In this document: piece by piece, positions 53,113-61,857 of the stretch
How the letters are laid out: every line of letters begins with the position of its first letter
How positions within the stretch are numbered: position 1 is the stretch's first letter
DNA from: Mycobacterium colombiense
GTDB taxonomy: Bacteria > Actinomycetota > Actinomycetes > Mycobacteriales > Mycobacteriaceae
Direction of reading: 5' to 3'
Length of the DNA stretch: 64,000 nt
Assembly (NCBI RefSeq): GCF_001953985.1
Contig: NZ_MBEI01000061.1
Span: 117,037-181,036, forward strand
Translations under genes and position numbers: made by a program
Notes under the pieces: model-generated
What the model saw: the letters and a program-made list of their open reading frames with translations, nothing else
What the model was told of the DNA's origin: nothing
Database searches by the model: none

Positions 53113-54018
53113 ATGCGCTCCATCTGGAAGGGTTCCATTGCGTTCGGGCTGGTGAACGTCCCGGTCAAGGTGTACAGCGCCACCCAGGACCACGACATCA
53201 AGTTTCACCAGGTGCACGCTAAGGACAACGGCCGCATCCGTTACCAACGCGTTTGCGAGGTGGACGGCGAGGCCGTCGAGTACCGTGACATCGCCCGGGC
53301 CTACGAATCCGACGACGGTCAGATGGTCATCATCACCGACGACGACATCGCCACGCTGCCTGAGGAACGCAGCCGCGAGATCGAAGTGCTGGAGTTCGTG
53401 CCCGCCAGCGAGGTGGACCCGATGCTGTTCGACCGCAGCTACTTCCTGGAACCCGACTCTAAGTCATCGAAATCCTATGTGCTGCTTGCCAAGACGCTCG
53501 CCGAGACGGATCGGATGGCGATCGTCCACTTCACGCTGCGCAACAAGACCCGCCTGGCGGCCTTGCGCGTCAAGGACTTCGGCAAGCGCGACGTGATGGT
53601 GATCCACACCTTGTTGTGGCCCGATGAGATCCGCGATCCGGATTTCCCAATCCTGGACAAGAAGGTCGAGGTCAAGCCGGCCGAACTCAAGATGGCCGGT
53701 CAGGTGGTGGACTCGATGGCCGAGGAGTTCAACCCCGACCGCTATCACGACGATTATCAGGAGCAGCTGCACGAACTGGTCCAGGCCAAACTCGAAGGCG
53801 GAGAAGCGTTTACCACCGAGGAGCAGCCTAAGGAGCTGGACGAGACCGAGGACGTCTCGGATCTGCTCGCCAAGCTGGAGGCCAGTGTGAAGGCGCGTTC
53901 CGGTAACGGCAAGGCACCGGCGAAGAAGGCCGCGGCGAAGAAGGCCCCCGCGAAGAAGACGGCCGCCAAGAAGGCTCCGGCCAAGAAGGCGGCCTCGAAG
54001 GCGTCGTCGAAGTCCTGA
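53113..54018 (+). CDS. ku: Ku DNA end-binding protein of NHEJ, with Lys-rich tail
   Basis: 301 aa. Ku core (1-255): MRSIWKGSIAFGLVNVPVKVYSAT, REIEVLEFVPASEVDPMLFDRSYFLEPD and MAIVHFTLRNKTRLAALRVKD. The last 35 or so residues are AAAKKAPAKKTAAKKAPAKK-type Lys/Ala/Pro repeats, absent from the shorter (273 aa) H37Rv protein but known from M. smegmatis, where they help DNA binding. Ku forms a ring on broken ends and recruits LigD. It converges on pstA1 with 12 bp between stops. Confidence 0.97.
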   Translation: MRSIWKGSIAFGLVNVPVKVYSATQDHDIKFHQVHAKDNGRIRYQRVCEVDGEAVEYRDIARAYESDDGQMVIITDDDIATLPEERSREIEVLEFVPASEVDPMLFDRSYFLEPDSKSSKSYVLLAKTLAETDRMAIVHFTLRNKTRLAALRVKDFGKRDVMVIHTLLWPDEIRDPDFPILDKKVEVKPAELKMAGQVVDSMAEEFNPDRYHDDYQEQLHELVQAKLEGGEAFTTEEQPKELDETEDVSDLLAKLEASVKARSGNGKAPAKKAAAKKAPAKKTAAKKAPAKKAASKASSKS

Positions 54019-54030
54019 TCCGCCGTCGGC

Positions 54031-54933
54031 TCAGCGTTTGCGGGTGGCCAGGAAGCGGGTCAGCGCCGCGACGATGTTGATCACGGCGACCATGATGATC
54101 AGGGTCAGCGCCGCACCCCAGATCCGCAGGAAGCCGGCGTGTTCGGGGTTGGTGAGCTCGGTGTAGATCAGCAACGGCAGCGACGCCATGTTGCCGTGGA
54201 AGATGTCGACGTTGATCGAGCGGCTGTAGCCGACCAGCACCAGCACCGGCGCGGTTTCGCCGATGACGCGCGCGATGGCCAACAGGATTCCGGACACGAT
54301 GCCGGGCATCGCGATCGGGAAGACGATCCGCACGATGGTCTTCCATTTGGACACGCCTAGCGCGTAGCTGGCCTCGCGCAGGTCGTCGGGCACCAGGCGC
54401 AGCATCTCCTCGGCGGAGCGCACCACCACCGGCAGCATCAGCAGGACCAGGGCCAGCGACACCGCGAACGAACTCTGCTGGAAACCCAGGGTGGCGATCC
54501 AGAGGCTGAAGATGAACAGCGCCGCCACGATCGAGGGCACGCCCGCGAGCACGTCGACCATGAACGTCGTCAGCCGCACCAGGCGCCCGGATCCGTATTC
54601 CACCAGGAAGACCGCGGTCATCAAGCCCAGCGGCACGGCCAGGACGGCGGCCACCCCGGCCTGCACCAGCGTGCCGTAGAGCGCATGGTAGACGCCGCCG
54701 GCGAACTGTTCCGGCAGCACGCCGTGCAGCGAGTGGGTCCACCAGCCCGACCGCGTGACGGCGTACCAGCCGCGTTCGACGACGATCCACAACACCCAGA
54801 TCAGCGGCACCAGCGCGACGCAGAACGAGCTGAGGAAGAAAACCGTCGCGGCGTTGTTGGTGATCCGGCGCCGGAAGCTCAGCGGCCGGAACACCTCGAC
54901 CTTGACCGGCCGGTCCAGTGCTTCAACGGTCAT
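54031..54933 (-). CDS. pstA1: Phosphate ABC transporter permease PstA1
   Basis: 300 aa, six membrane segments, binding-protein-dependent transport motif EEMLRLVPDDLREASYALGVSKWKTIVRIVFP-like region with the EAA loop. It resembles M. tuberculosis PstA1 (Rv0930) more than PstA2 in my memory. ATGA-coupled to pstC2. With PstC2 it forms the channel of the high-affinity phosphate importer. No pstB ATPase gene is next to it, so PhoT or PstB must be supplied from elsewhere. Confidence 0.92.
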   Translation of the reverse strand: MTVEALDRPVKVEVFRPLSFRRRITNNAATVFFLSSFCVALVPLIWVLWIVVERGWYAVTRSGWWTHSLHGVLPEQFAGGVYHALYGTLVQAGVAAVLAVPLGLMTAVFLVEYGSGRLVRLTTFMVDVLAGVPSIVAALFIFSLWIATLGFQQSSFAVSLALVLLMLPVVVRSAEEMLRLVPDDLREASYALGVSKWKTIVRIVFPIAMPGIVSGILLAIARVIGETAPVLVLVGYSRSINVDIFHGNMASLPLLIYTELTNPEHAGFLRIWGAALTLIIMVAVINIVAALTRFLATRKR

Positions 54934-55928
54934 CCGTTGACCTTCCCGCCGGCGATCGCGCGGGCGAGCGCGTTGACGATGAACGTCAGGACGAACAGCG
55001 CGAATCCCGCCGAGATGTACGCCCCCGTCGGCAGCGGCGAGCTGAACTCCGCGGCGGCCGACGCGATCTTCGAGGCGAACGTGTAGCCGCCGTCGAACAG
55101 CGACCAGTTACCCGGGCGGGCGGCCGAGCGCAAGATGATCAGCACTGCCACGGTCTCGCCCAGCGCCCGGCCCAATCCCAGCATCGAGGCCGCGATGACG
55201 CCGCTGCGGCCGAACGGCAGCACGGTCATCCGCACCACCTCCCATTTGGTGGCGCCCAGCGCCTGCGCCGCCTCCATCTGGATGTGCGGGGTCTGCCGAA
55301 ACACTTCCCGCGACACGGACGTGACGATGGGCAGGATCATCACCGAGAGCACGACGGCGGCGGTGAAGATGGTGCCACCGCCGGCCAGCGAGACGTTGCC
55401 CTGCTTGAACAGGAACAGCCAGCCCAGGTGGCGGTTGAGGAACGTGGCCACCGGCTCGAGCTGGGGTGCGAGCACGAAGATTCCCCACAGCCCGAAGATG
55501 ATCGACGGCACCGCGGCCAGCAGATCCACCACCGCGCCGAAGGGGCGCGCCAGCCGCTTCGGCGCGTACTGGGTGAGGAACACGGCGATACCGACCGCGA
55601 TCGGGACGGCCAGCACCAGCGCGCTGAGCGAGCTGAGCACCGTGACCATGAGCAGGTCGCGGATACCGAACGCTAGCTTGTTCGGGTCGCTGGTGCTGAA
55701 CTTGGCGCTGGTAAAGAAGTTCGCGTGGTTGACCCGCAACGACGGGACGGCGCGCAGCAACAGGAATACCGCGATCAACAGGATGGCGACCACGATCGTC
55801 GAGCCGGCGGCGGCGGCGATCAACTTGAACAGGCGATCAGCCCGCCGCCCCACGTGTTCACTCAGCGCTGTTAGTGCCGGCTTCTCCGTGGTCGACGGGC
55901 TGATTGCTGTTCCTCGTGTCACGACCAC
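54930..55928 (-). CDS. pstC2: Phosphate ABC transporter permease PstC2
   Basis: 332 aa, six membrane segments. PstC features are DLLAAVPSIIFGLWGIFVLAP, SREVFRQTPHIQMEAAQALGATKWEVVRMTVLPFGRSGVIA (EAA loop) and GLGRALGETVAVLIIL. Similar to Rv0929. It begins 6 bp after the pstS3 copy upstream, so pstS3-pstC2-pstA1 form an operon. Confidence 0.92.
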   Translation of the reverse strand: MVVTRGTAISPSTTEKPALTALSEHVGRRADRLFKLIAAAAGSTIVVAILLIAVFLLLRAVPSLRVNHANFFTSAKFSTSDPNKLAFGIRDLLMVTVLSSLSALVLAVPIAVGIAVFLTQYAPKRLARPFGAVVDLLAAVPSIIFGLWGIFVLAPQLEPVATFLNRHLGWLFLFKQGNVSLAGGGTIFTAAVVLSVMILPIVTSVSREVFRQTPHIQMEAAQALGATKWEVVRMTVLPFGRSGVIAASMLGLGRALGETVAVLIILRSAARPGNWSLFDGGYTFASKIASAAAEFSSPLPTGAYISAGFALFVLTFIVNALARAIAGGKVNG

Positions 55929-55934
55929 CTCAGG

Positions 55935-57047
55935 TTATGTGATGGCGTTGATGGAAGAAGACAGCCTCGCCTTGAACGCGTCGGGGATCGGGATGTAGCC
56001 ATTGTCTGCCAGGCCGTTCTGCCCGGCGCCGATGGTGCTCTGCAGAAACGCCTTGACCGCAGTACCGATCTGGGCATCGGGATATTTCGAGCACACGATC
56101 TCGTAGGTGGCCAACACGATCGGGTAGGAACCGGCCTGGGTCGGCTTGTAGAAAGACAGCGTGTCGAGCACCAGGTCGTTACCCTGGCCGGCGATCTTGG
56201 CCCCGGCAATCGTCTTGCCCACCGAATCGGCGCTGATCGACACCGCATCCGGGCCGGCCGAGGTGACCACCTTGGCCATGTTCAGTTTCTGCGCCTGAGC
56301 AAACGACCATTCGTTGTAGGTAATGGATCCTTCGGTGGCCTTGATCGCCGCGGAGGTGCCATCGTTGCCCTTAGCTCCCTCGCCGACACCGCCCTTGAAC
56401 GTCTTGCCGGCGCCCTTGCCCCACGCGCCGTCGGCGGCGGCATCGAGGTACTTCTGGAAGTTGTCCGTGGTGCCCGATTCGTCATTGCGGAACACGACGT
56501 GAATCGGCTCGGACGGCAGGGCGGCCCCCGGGTTGAGCGCCTGGATCGCGGGGTCATTCCACGTCGTGATCGCGCCGTTGAAGATCTTCGCGGCCGTGGC
56601 GCCGTCCAGGCTCAGTGAATTCAATCCCGCGACGTTGTAGGTGATGGCGATCGGGCCGAAGACCACCGGGAGGTTCAACGCGGGCGAACCGCACCGCTGT
56701 TGCGCGGCGGCGTATTCGTTGGCCGCCAGAGGGGAATCCGAACCACCGAAATCCGTTTGCTTGCCATTGAATTCGCTGATTCCCGCGCCCGACCCATTGG
56801 CGGTGTAGTTCAGCGTCTGCCCAGGGCAAGCATGCTCGAAGGCATTGACGAACCGGGTCATCGCGTTGGCCTGAGCCGTCGAGCCGCTTGCCTTGAGGGT
56901 TTTCGCCCCGCCGCAGCTCACCTTGCCCGAGGAGGAACCGCTGGTTGCACCCGCGCCGGTCGTGTTGTTGTCGCTTCCGCATCCGGACAGCGCAAGCGCG
57001 CCGGCGCTCAGGACACCCAGCACGGCGCCAAATCGGTTGAGTTTCAA
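55935..57047 (-). CDS. pstS3: Phosphate-binding lipoprotein PstS3, operon copy
   Basis: 370 aa. Lipoprotein signal with lipobox LALSGC (Cys 23), a Gly/Ser/Thr linker, then the phosphate-binding fold: LKASGSTAQANAMTRFV, YTANGSGAGISEF, FGGSDSPL, VFRNDESGTTDNFQKYL. Phosphate ligands Ser, Asp, Arg and Thr are in these loops. It feeds PstC2-PstA1. Close to Rv0928. A near-identical arrangement upstream (57300-58400) is a tandem paralog. Confidence 0.94.
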   Translation of the reverse strand: MKLNRFGAVLGVLSAGALALSGCGSDNNTTGAGATSGSSSGKVSCGGAKTLKASGSTAQANAMTRFVNAFEHACPGQTLNYTANGSGAGISEFNGKQTDFGGSDSPLAANEYAAAQQRCGSPALNLPVVFGPIAITYNVAGLNSLSLDGATAAKIFNGAITTWNDPAIQALNPGAALPSEPIHVVFRNDESGTTDNFQKYLDAAADGAWGKGAGKTFKGGVGEGAKGNDGTSAAIKATEGSITYNEWSFAQAQKLNMAKVVTSAGPDAVSISADSVGKTIAGAKIAGQGNDLVLDTLSFYKPTQAGSYPIVLATYEIVCSKYPDAQIGTAVKAFLQSTIGAGQNGLADNGYIPIPDAFKARLSSSINAIT

Positions 57048-57130
57048 TTCGCTTCCTTACGGTAGGGATGAAACAGGATCGCCGCCGGTCGGTAGCCGTT
57101 GCGCCCGACCAGCCGTCTCGCAGCCACGAA

Positions 57131-57151
57131 GCTAACAGTAACAAGGTTAAC
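57131..57151 (-). promoter_or_regulatory. Conserved upstream block of the downstream pstS3 copy
   Basis: GCTAACAG-TAA-CAAGGTTAAC (+ strand), 84 bp before the ATG. The same block with two changes precedes the other pstS3 copy. GTTAAC-type half-sites in the gene direction suggest a RegX3/Pho-box or promoter element. The remaining 252-bp spacer shows no gene. Confidence 0.45.
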
Positions 57152-57299
57152 TGTGAGCAAACTTTCCGGCGCCCGCCGCCAAACGCGATAGCACCGGGCG
57201 GCGACGTGCGCGCGAGCCAGACCCCCCAGCGTTTCCGAACGCGGCGACAGCAAAGAAAATCGGTTGCCTTTCACGGCGCGCCGCGAGCGTCGTCTCAGC

Positions 57300-58400
57300 T
57301 CACGAGATGGCGTTGATGGACTCCGCCAGCCGTGACTTGAAAGACGCCGGCACCGGGATATACCCGTTGCCCGCCAACCCGTTTTGTCCATCGCCAATGG
57401 TGCTCTGCAGGAACGCCTTTACCGCCGCACCGACCTGGCGGTCGGGATATTTCGAGCACACGATCTCGTAGGTGGCCAACACGATGGGATACGAGTCGGG
57501 CCGGGTCGGCTTGTAGAACGAGAACGTGTCGACGACCAGGTCGTTGCCCCGCCCGGTCAGGGTGGCGCCGGAGATCGTCTTGCCGACCGACTCCGCACCG
57601 ATCGACACCGGGTCCGGGCTGGCCGAGGTGACGATCCTGGCGATGGTCAGGTTCTGCGCCGACGCGAACGACCATTCGTTGTAGCTGATCGCTCCCTCGG
57701 TCGCCTTCACCGCCGCCGACGTGCCGCCGTTGCCCTCGGCGCCCTCGCCGACCCCGCCGTTGAAGGCCTTGCCGATGCCCCTGTCCCACACGCCGTCGGA
57801 CGCGGAGTCCAGGTATTTCTGGAAATTGTCGGTGGTGCCCGACTGGTCGCTGCGGAACGTGACGTGGATGGGCTCAGCGGGCAGTGCGGTGCCGGGATTC
57901 AGCGCCCGGATGGCGGGATCGTTCCAGGCGGCGATCGCGCCCTTGAAGATGTTGGCGGTGGTGGGGCCGTCCAGGATCAGCGAGTTGACGCCCGCGACGT
58001 GGTAGGTGATGGCGATCGGGCCGAAAACCACCGGCAGATTCCACGCCGGAGAACCGCATCGCGCCTGGGCCGCGAAGTATTCGATCGGGGCCAGCGGTGA
58101 GTCCGAACCCGCGAAATCGGTTTGATTGCCCGTGAATTCGCCGATGCCCGCGCCCGAACCGTTGGGGGTGTAGTTCAGCGTCTGGCCGGGGCAGGCCCGC
58201 TCGAACGAGCCGACGAAGCGGGTCATCGCGTTGGCCTGCGCCGTCGATCCGCTGGCCTTCAGGGCCTTCTTGCCCCCGCAATCGACCCGGCCGGGCGGGG
58301 TTGTCCCGCTCCCCCATGCCTCGTTGCCACCGCACCCCGACAACGCCAGCGCACCGGCCGTCAGGATACTCAGTGCGGCACCAAATCGGTTGCGCCTCAC
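57300..58400 (-). CDS. Phosphate-binding lipoprotein PstS3, second tandem copy
   Basis: 366 aa. Lipobox LALSGC (Cys 23), then the same phosphate-binding segments as the neighbour copy: LKASGSTAQANAMTRFVGSF, YTPNGSGAGIGEFTGNQTDFAGSDSPL, VTFRSDQSGTTDNFQKYL. The linker after Cys is different and shorter. Both proteins align along their whole length with frequent conservative changes, so this is an in situ duplication that has diverged. It has its own upstream block and a 252-bp gap to the next copy, so it can be expressed separately. Confidence 0.92.
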   Translation of the reverse strand: MRRNRFGAALSILTAGALALSGCGGNEAWGSGTTPPGRVDCGGKKALKASGSTAQANAMTRFVGSFERACPGQTLNYTPNGSGAGIGEFTGNQTDFAGSDSPLAPIEYFAAQARCGSPAWNLPVVFGPIAITYHVAGVNSLILDGPTTANIFKGAIAAWNDPAIRALNPGTALPAEPIHVTFRSDQSGTTDNFQKYLDSASDGVWDRGIGKAFNGGVGEGAEGNGGTSAAVKATEGAISYNEWSFASAQNLTIARIVTSASPDPVSIGAESVGKTISGATLTGRGNDLVVDTFSFYKPTRPDSYPIVLATYEIVCSKYPDRQVGAAVKAFLQSTIGDGQNGLAGNGYIPVPASFKSRLAESINAIS

Positions 58401-58444
58401 GTTACTTCCTCACGGTGAAGACCAGACACGATCGTCACCGTTCA

Positions 58445-58465
58445 GCTAACAGCACCAAGGTTAAC
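58445..58465 (-). promoter_or_regulatory. Conserved upstream block of the second pstS3 copy
   Basis: GCTAACAG-CAC-CAAGGTTAAC (+ strand); 19 of 21 positions match 57131-57151. It lies 44 bp before the ATG. Conservation in otherwise diverged spacers argues for function. Confidence 0.5.
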
Positions 58466-58556
58466 GGCGGGCGAATGGTCGCCGGGCGCAGGTGGGCGCC
58501 CGGTGCCGCGCGCATGCCTGCGCTGCGGACCGCGGCGCACCACCCTTATGCAAAAG

Positions 58557-58570
58557 TAGAACCTGTTCCA
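58557..58570 (+). promoter_or_regulatory. KstR-like operator upstream of the SDR gene
   Basis: TAGAACCTGTTCCA fits TnnAACnnGTTnnA at all fixed positions, though the outer arms are less symmetric than in the sites at 23716 and 41064. It lies 69 bp before the SDR start. Confidence 0.6.
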
Positions 58571-58639
58571 GAAATGCCCGATCCGAGACGGCGCGGCTTG
58601 CTACCGTGTCGGCTGACACCGAAACGAAGAGAGGCCGCC

Positions 58640-59431
58640 ATGATCCTTGACAGGTTCCGTCTCGACGACAAAGTCGCCGTCATCACTGGTGCAGGCCGGG
58701 GTCTCGGGGCGGCCATCGCGCTGGCCTTCGCCGAAGCGGGCGCCGATGTCCTCATCTCCTCACGCACGGAATCCCAACTAGAAGCCGTCGCAGAACAGGT
58801 CCGAGCCGTCGGGCGGCGGGCGCACATCGTGGCCGCCGACCTGGCCCACCCCGAGTCCACCGCGGAGCTGGCCGGCAAGGCCGTCGAGGCATTCGGGAAA
58901 CTAGACATCGTCGTCAACAACGTCGGCGGCACCATGCCCAACACGCTGCTGACCACCTCGACCAAGGACCTCAAGGACGCCTTCACCTTCAACGTGGCTA
59001 CCGCTCACGCGCTCACCATCGCGGCGGTGCCGTTGATGCTGGAGCACTCCGGCGGCGGCAGCATCATCAACATCACCTCCACCATGGGCCGGCTGGCCGG
59101 GCGTGGGTTCGCCGCCTACGCCACCGCCAAGGCCGCGCTGGCGCACTACACCCGGTCGTCCGCACTGGACCTGTGTCCGCGCATCCGGGTCAACGCCATC
59201 GCACCGGGCTCGATCCTGACCTCGGCGCTGGACGTGGTGGCCTCCAACGACGATCTGCGCGCGCCTATGGAGAAGGCCACACCGATGCGCCGCCTCGGCG
59301 ACCCCGTCGACATCGCCGCTGCCGCAGTGTATTTGGCGTCGCCGGCCGGAAGCTTCCTGACCGGCAAGACGCTCGAGGTCGACGGCGGCCTCACCTTCCC
59401 CAACCTCGACATCCCCGTCCCGGACCTGTGA
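58640..59431 (+). CDS. Short-chain dehydrogenase/reductase (Rv0927c-like)
   Basis: 263 aa from ATG 58640 with AGAGAGG upstream. Classic SDR: VITGAGRGLGAAIALAFAEAGA (15-36), NNVGG, catalytic Ser in NITSTMG and YATAK, C-terminal GSFLTGKTLEVDGG. NAD(P)-dependent alcohol/ketone enzyme; with the KstR-type box, a steroid or lipid substrate is likely. The next gene follows after 24 bp. Confidence 0.88.
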   Translation: MILDRFRLDDKVAVITGAGRGLGAAIALAFAEAGADVLISSRTESQLEAVAEQVRAVGRRAHIVAADLAHPESTAELAGKAVEAFGKLDIVVNNVGGTMPNTLLTTSTKDLKDAFTFNVATAHALTIAAVPLMLEHSGGGSIINITSTMGRLAGRGFAAYATAKAALAHYTRSSALDLCPRIRVNAIAPGSILTSALDVVASNDDLRAPMEKATPMRRLGDPVDIAAAAVYLASPAGSFLTGKTLEVDGGLTFPNLDIPVPDL

Positions 59432-59455
59432 CCCCCGACCGCTAAGGAGCACGTC

Positions 59456-60532
59456 ATGCCCATCCCCGTCGTCCAATTGGGCACCGGCAACGTCGGTATC
59501 CACGCCCTGCGCGCGCTCATCACCAATCCGGAGTTCGACCTGAAGGGCGTCTGGGTGTCCTCGGACGCCAAGGCGGGCAAGGACGCGGCGGAGCTTGCGG
59601 GCCTCAGCCAGTCGACCGGCGTGCTCGCCAGCACCGACCTGGATGCCGTGCTGGCCACCGCGCCACAATGCGCCGTGTACAACGCACTGGCCGACAACCG
59701 GTTACCCGAGGCGCTCGAGGACTACCGGCGCGTACTGGCGGCGGGAATCAACATCGTCGGCAGCGGCCCGGTCTTCTTGCAGTACCCGTGGCAGGTCATC
59801 CCCGAAGAGCTCATCAAGCCCCTGGAAGACGCTGCGCAAGAAGGGAATTCGAGCCTCTACGTCAACGGTATCGATCCCGGCTTCGCCAACGATCTGCTGC
59901 CGCTGGCACTGGCGGGCACCTGCCAGAGCATCCAGCAGATTCGGTGCATGGAGATCGTCGACTACGCCACGTATGACAGCGCCGCGGTGATGTTCGATGT
60001 GATGGGCTTCGGCAAGCCGCTGGACGAGCTTCCCATGCTGCTGCAGCCCGGCGTGCTCAGCCTGGCGTGGGGCTCGGTGATCCGCCAAATTGCTGCGGGC
60101 CTGGGCATTTCGCTCGACGAGGTCACCCAGGACTACGTCCGCATCCCCGCCCCGGAGGACTTCGACATCGCCTCGGGTCATATCGCCAAGGGCACCGCCG
60201 CGGCGTTGCGCTTCGAGGTGTTCGGTATGGTCAACGGCGACCCCGTCGTCGTCCTCGAACACGTCACCCGGCTGCGCGAGGACCTGTGCCCCGAGTGGCC
60301 GCAGCCCGCGCAGGAGGGCGGCTCCTACCGCATCGAGATCACCGGCGAACCGTCCTATGCCATGGACGTCTGCCTGAGCAGCCGCAAGGGCGATCACAAC
60401 CACGCCGGCCTGGTGGCCACCGCGATGCGCGTCGTCAACGCGATCCCAGCGGTGGTGGCCGCCCAGCCCGGCATCGTGACGACCCTGGACCTGCCGCTGG
60501 TCACCGGCAAGGGGCTCTACCTCCCGCAGTGA
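59456..60532 (+). CDS. Dihydrodipicolinate reductase-like NAD(P)-binding protein (Rv0926c-like)
   Basis: 358 aa, AAGGAG before ATG. N-terminal Rossmann fold PVVQLGTGNVGIHALRALITNPEFDLKGVW (DapB-like), middle GIDPGFANDLLPLALAG and C-terminal RIEITGEPSYAMDV. These mycobacterial proteins are paired with SDR or steroid genes and resemble 2,4-diaminopentanoate dehydrogenase; reaction unknown. Cotranscribed with the SDR. Confidence 0.82.
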   Translation: MPIPVVQLGTGNVGIHALRALITNPEFDLKGVWVSSDAKAGKDAAELAGLSQSTGVLASTDLDAVLATAPQCAVYNALADNRLPEALEDYRRVLAAGINIVGSGPVFLQYPWQVIPEELIKPLEDAAQEGNSSLYVNGIDPGFANDLLPLALAGTCQSIQQIRCMEIVDYATYDSAAVMFDVMGFGKPLDELPMLLQPGVLSLAWGSVIRQIAAGLGISLDEVTQDYVRIPAPEDFDIASGHIAKGTAAALRFEVFGMVNGDPVVVLEHVTRLREDLCPEWPQPAQEGGSYRIEITGEPSYAMDVCLSSRKGDHNHAGLVATAMRVVNAIPAVVAAQPGIVTTLDLPLVTGKGLYLPQ

Positions 60533-60591
60533 GGCTCGAGGACGGGAAACGCCGTAGCCGCTGCGGATCGCGCCGAGATGTTCGGATAACC

Positions 60592-60615
60592 TCACTTTAT
60601 TATTCGGTGAAGTGA
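60592..60615. promoter_or_regulatory. mntH promoter with inverted repeat, candidate MntR operator
   Basis: TCACTT (60592-60597) and AAGTGA (60610-60615) are inverted arms 12 bp apart, spanning a strong -10, TATTAT (60598-60603). A repressor there would block mntH; manganese control by MntR is the obvious candidate but the motif is not one I can confirm. Confidence 0.45.
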
Positions 60616-60630
60616 ATCGAGGTCGACACG

Positions 60631-61857
60631 TTGGGGCAACGCACCCAGGGCTCGCTCAAGGGCAACTGGTATTTGCTCGGGCCCGCGTTCGTCGCCGCGA
60701 TCGCCTATGTCGACCCGGGAAACGTCGCCGCCAACGTCAGCGCCGGCTCGCAGTACGGCTACCTGCTGCTGTGGGTCATCGTCGTGGCCAACGTGCTGGC
60801 GGGCCTGGTGCAGTACCTGTCGGCGAAGCTGGGGCTGGTCACCGGACGCTCCCTGCCCGCCACGATCGGCAAGCGGATGGGCCGCCCGGCGCGGCTGGTG
60901 TACTGGGCCCAAGCCGAACTCGTGGCCGTCGCGACCGACGCGGCCGAAGTCGTCGGCGGGGCCATCGCCTTGCACATTCTGTTCAACCTGCCGCTGTTGG
61001 CCGGCGGGCTGATCACCGGCCTGGTGGCCTTGTTGCTGCTGGGGATTCAGGACCGGCGCGGGCAGATCATCTTCGAGCGGGTCATCACCGGCTTGCTGCT
61101 GGTCATCGCGATCGGGTTCGCGGCGAGCTTCTTCGTCAAGACTGCCCCGCCGGAGGAGATGCTCGGCGGGCTGATCCCCCGGTTCCGCGGCACCGAAAGC
61201 GTGCTGCTGGCGGCGGCCATTCTGGGCGCCACCGTGATGCCGCACGCGGTCTACATGCATTCGGGCCTGGTCCTGGACCGGCACGGACATCCCGACGAGG
61301 GCTCACATCGGCGCCTGCTGCTGCGCGTCACCCGCTGGGATGTCGTGCTGGCGATGACGGTGGCCGGCACGGTGAACGCCGTGATGCTGGTGATCGCCGC
61401 GGTCAACCTGCAACACCGCGACGTCAGCGCCTCCATCGAGGGCGCCTACTCCGCGATCCATAACACGCTGGGCGCGGCCATCGCGGTCCTGTTCGCGGTC
61501 GGCTTGCTTGCGTCGGGTCTGGCGTCGTCGTCGGTGGGCGCCTACGCCGGCGCCATGATCATGCAGGGCTTGCTGCACCGGTCGATTCCGATGGTGGTGC
61601 GGCGGGTAGTCACCCTGGTGCCCGCGCTGGTGATCCTGGCGGTGGGATTCGATCCCACCCGCGCACTGGTGCTGTCGCAGGTGGTGTTGTCGTTCGGAAT
61701 ACCTTTTGCCGTGCTGCCTTTGATCAGGCTGACCAGCGATCGCGGGCTGATGGGTAGCGACGCCAACCACCGCATCACGACGATTCTTGGCTGGGCCGTC
61801 GGCGTATTGATTAGTCTGCTTAACGTGGTGCTCATCTGGCTGACGGTGACCGGCTGA
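60631..61857 (+). CDS. mntH: NRAMP-type divalent metal transporter MntH
   Basis: 408 aa, about eleven membrane segments. NRAMP signature DPGNVAANVSAGSQYGY (metal-binding D-P-G-N), QAELVAVATDAAEVVGGAIAL and ATVMPHAVYMHSGL (M-P-H). A proton-driven Mn/Fe importer of the inner membrane. The start is TTG 60631 with GAGG 8 bp upstream; no ATG or GTG is available in frame before the protein's conserved region. In H37Rv Rv0925c lies between the Rv0926c and mntH orthologs; it is missing here. Confidence 0.95.
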   Translation: MGQRTQGSLKGNWYLLGPAFVAAIAYVDPGNVAANVSAGSQYGYLLLWVIVVANVLAGLVQYLSAKLGLVTGRSLPATIGKRMGRPARLVYWAQAELVAVATDAAEVVGGAIALHILFNLPLLAGGLITGLVALLLLGIQDRRGQIIFERVITGLLLVIAIGFAASFFVKTAPPEEMLGGLIPRFRGTESVLLAAAILGATVMPHAVYMHSGLVLDRHGHPDEGSHRRLLLRVTRWDVVLAMTVAGTVNAVMLVIAAVNLQHRDVSASIEGAYSAIHNTLGAAIAVLFAVGLLASGLASSSVGAYAGAMIMQGLLHRSIPMVVRRVVTLVPALVILAVGFDPTRALVLSQVVLSFGIPFAVLPLIRLTSDRGLMGSDANHRITTILGWAVGVLISLLNVVLIWLTVTG

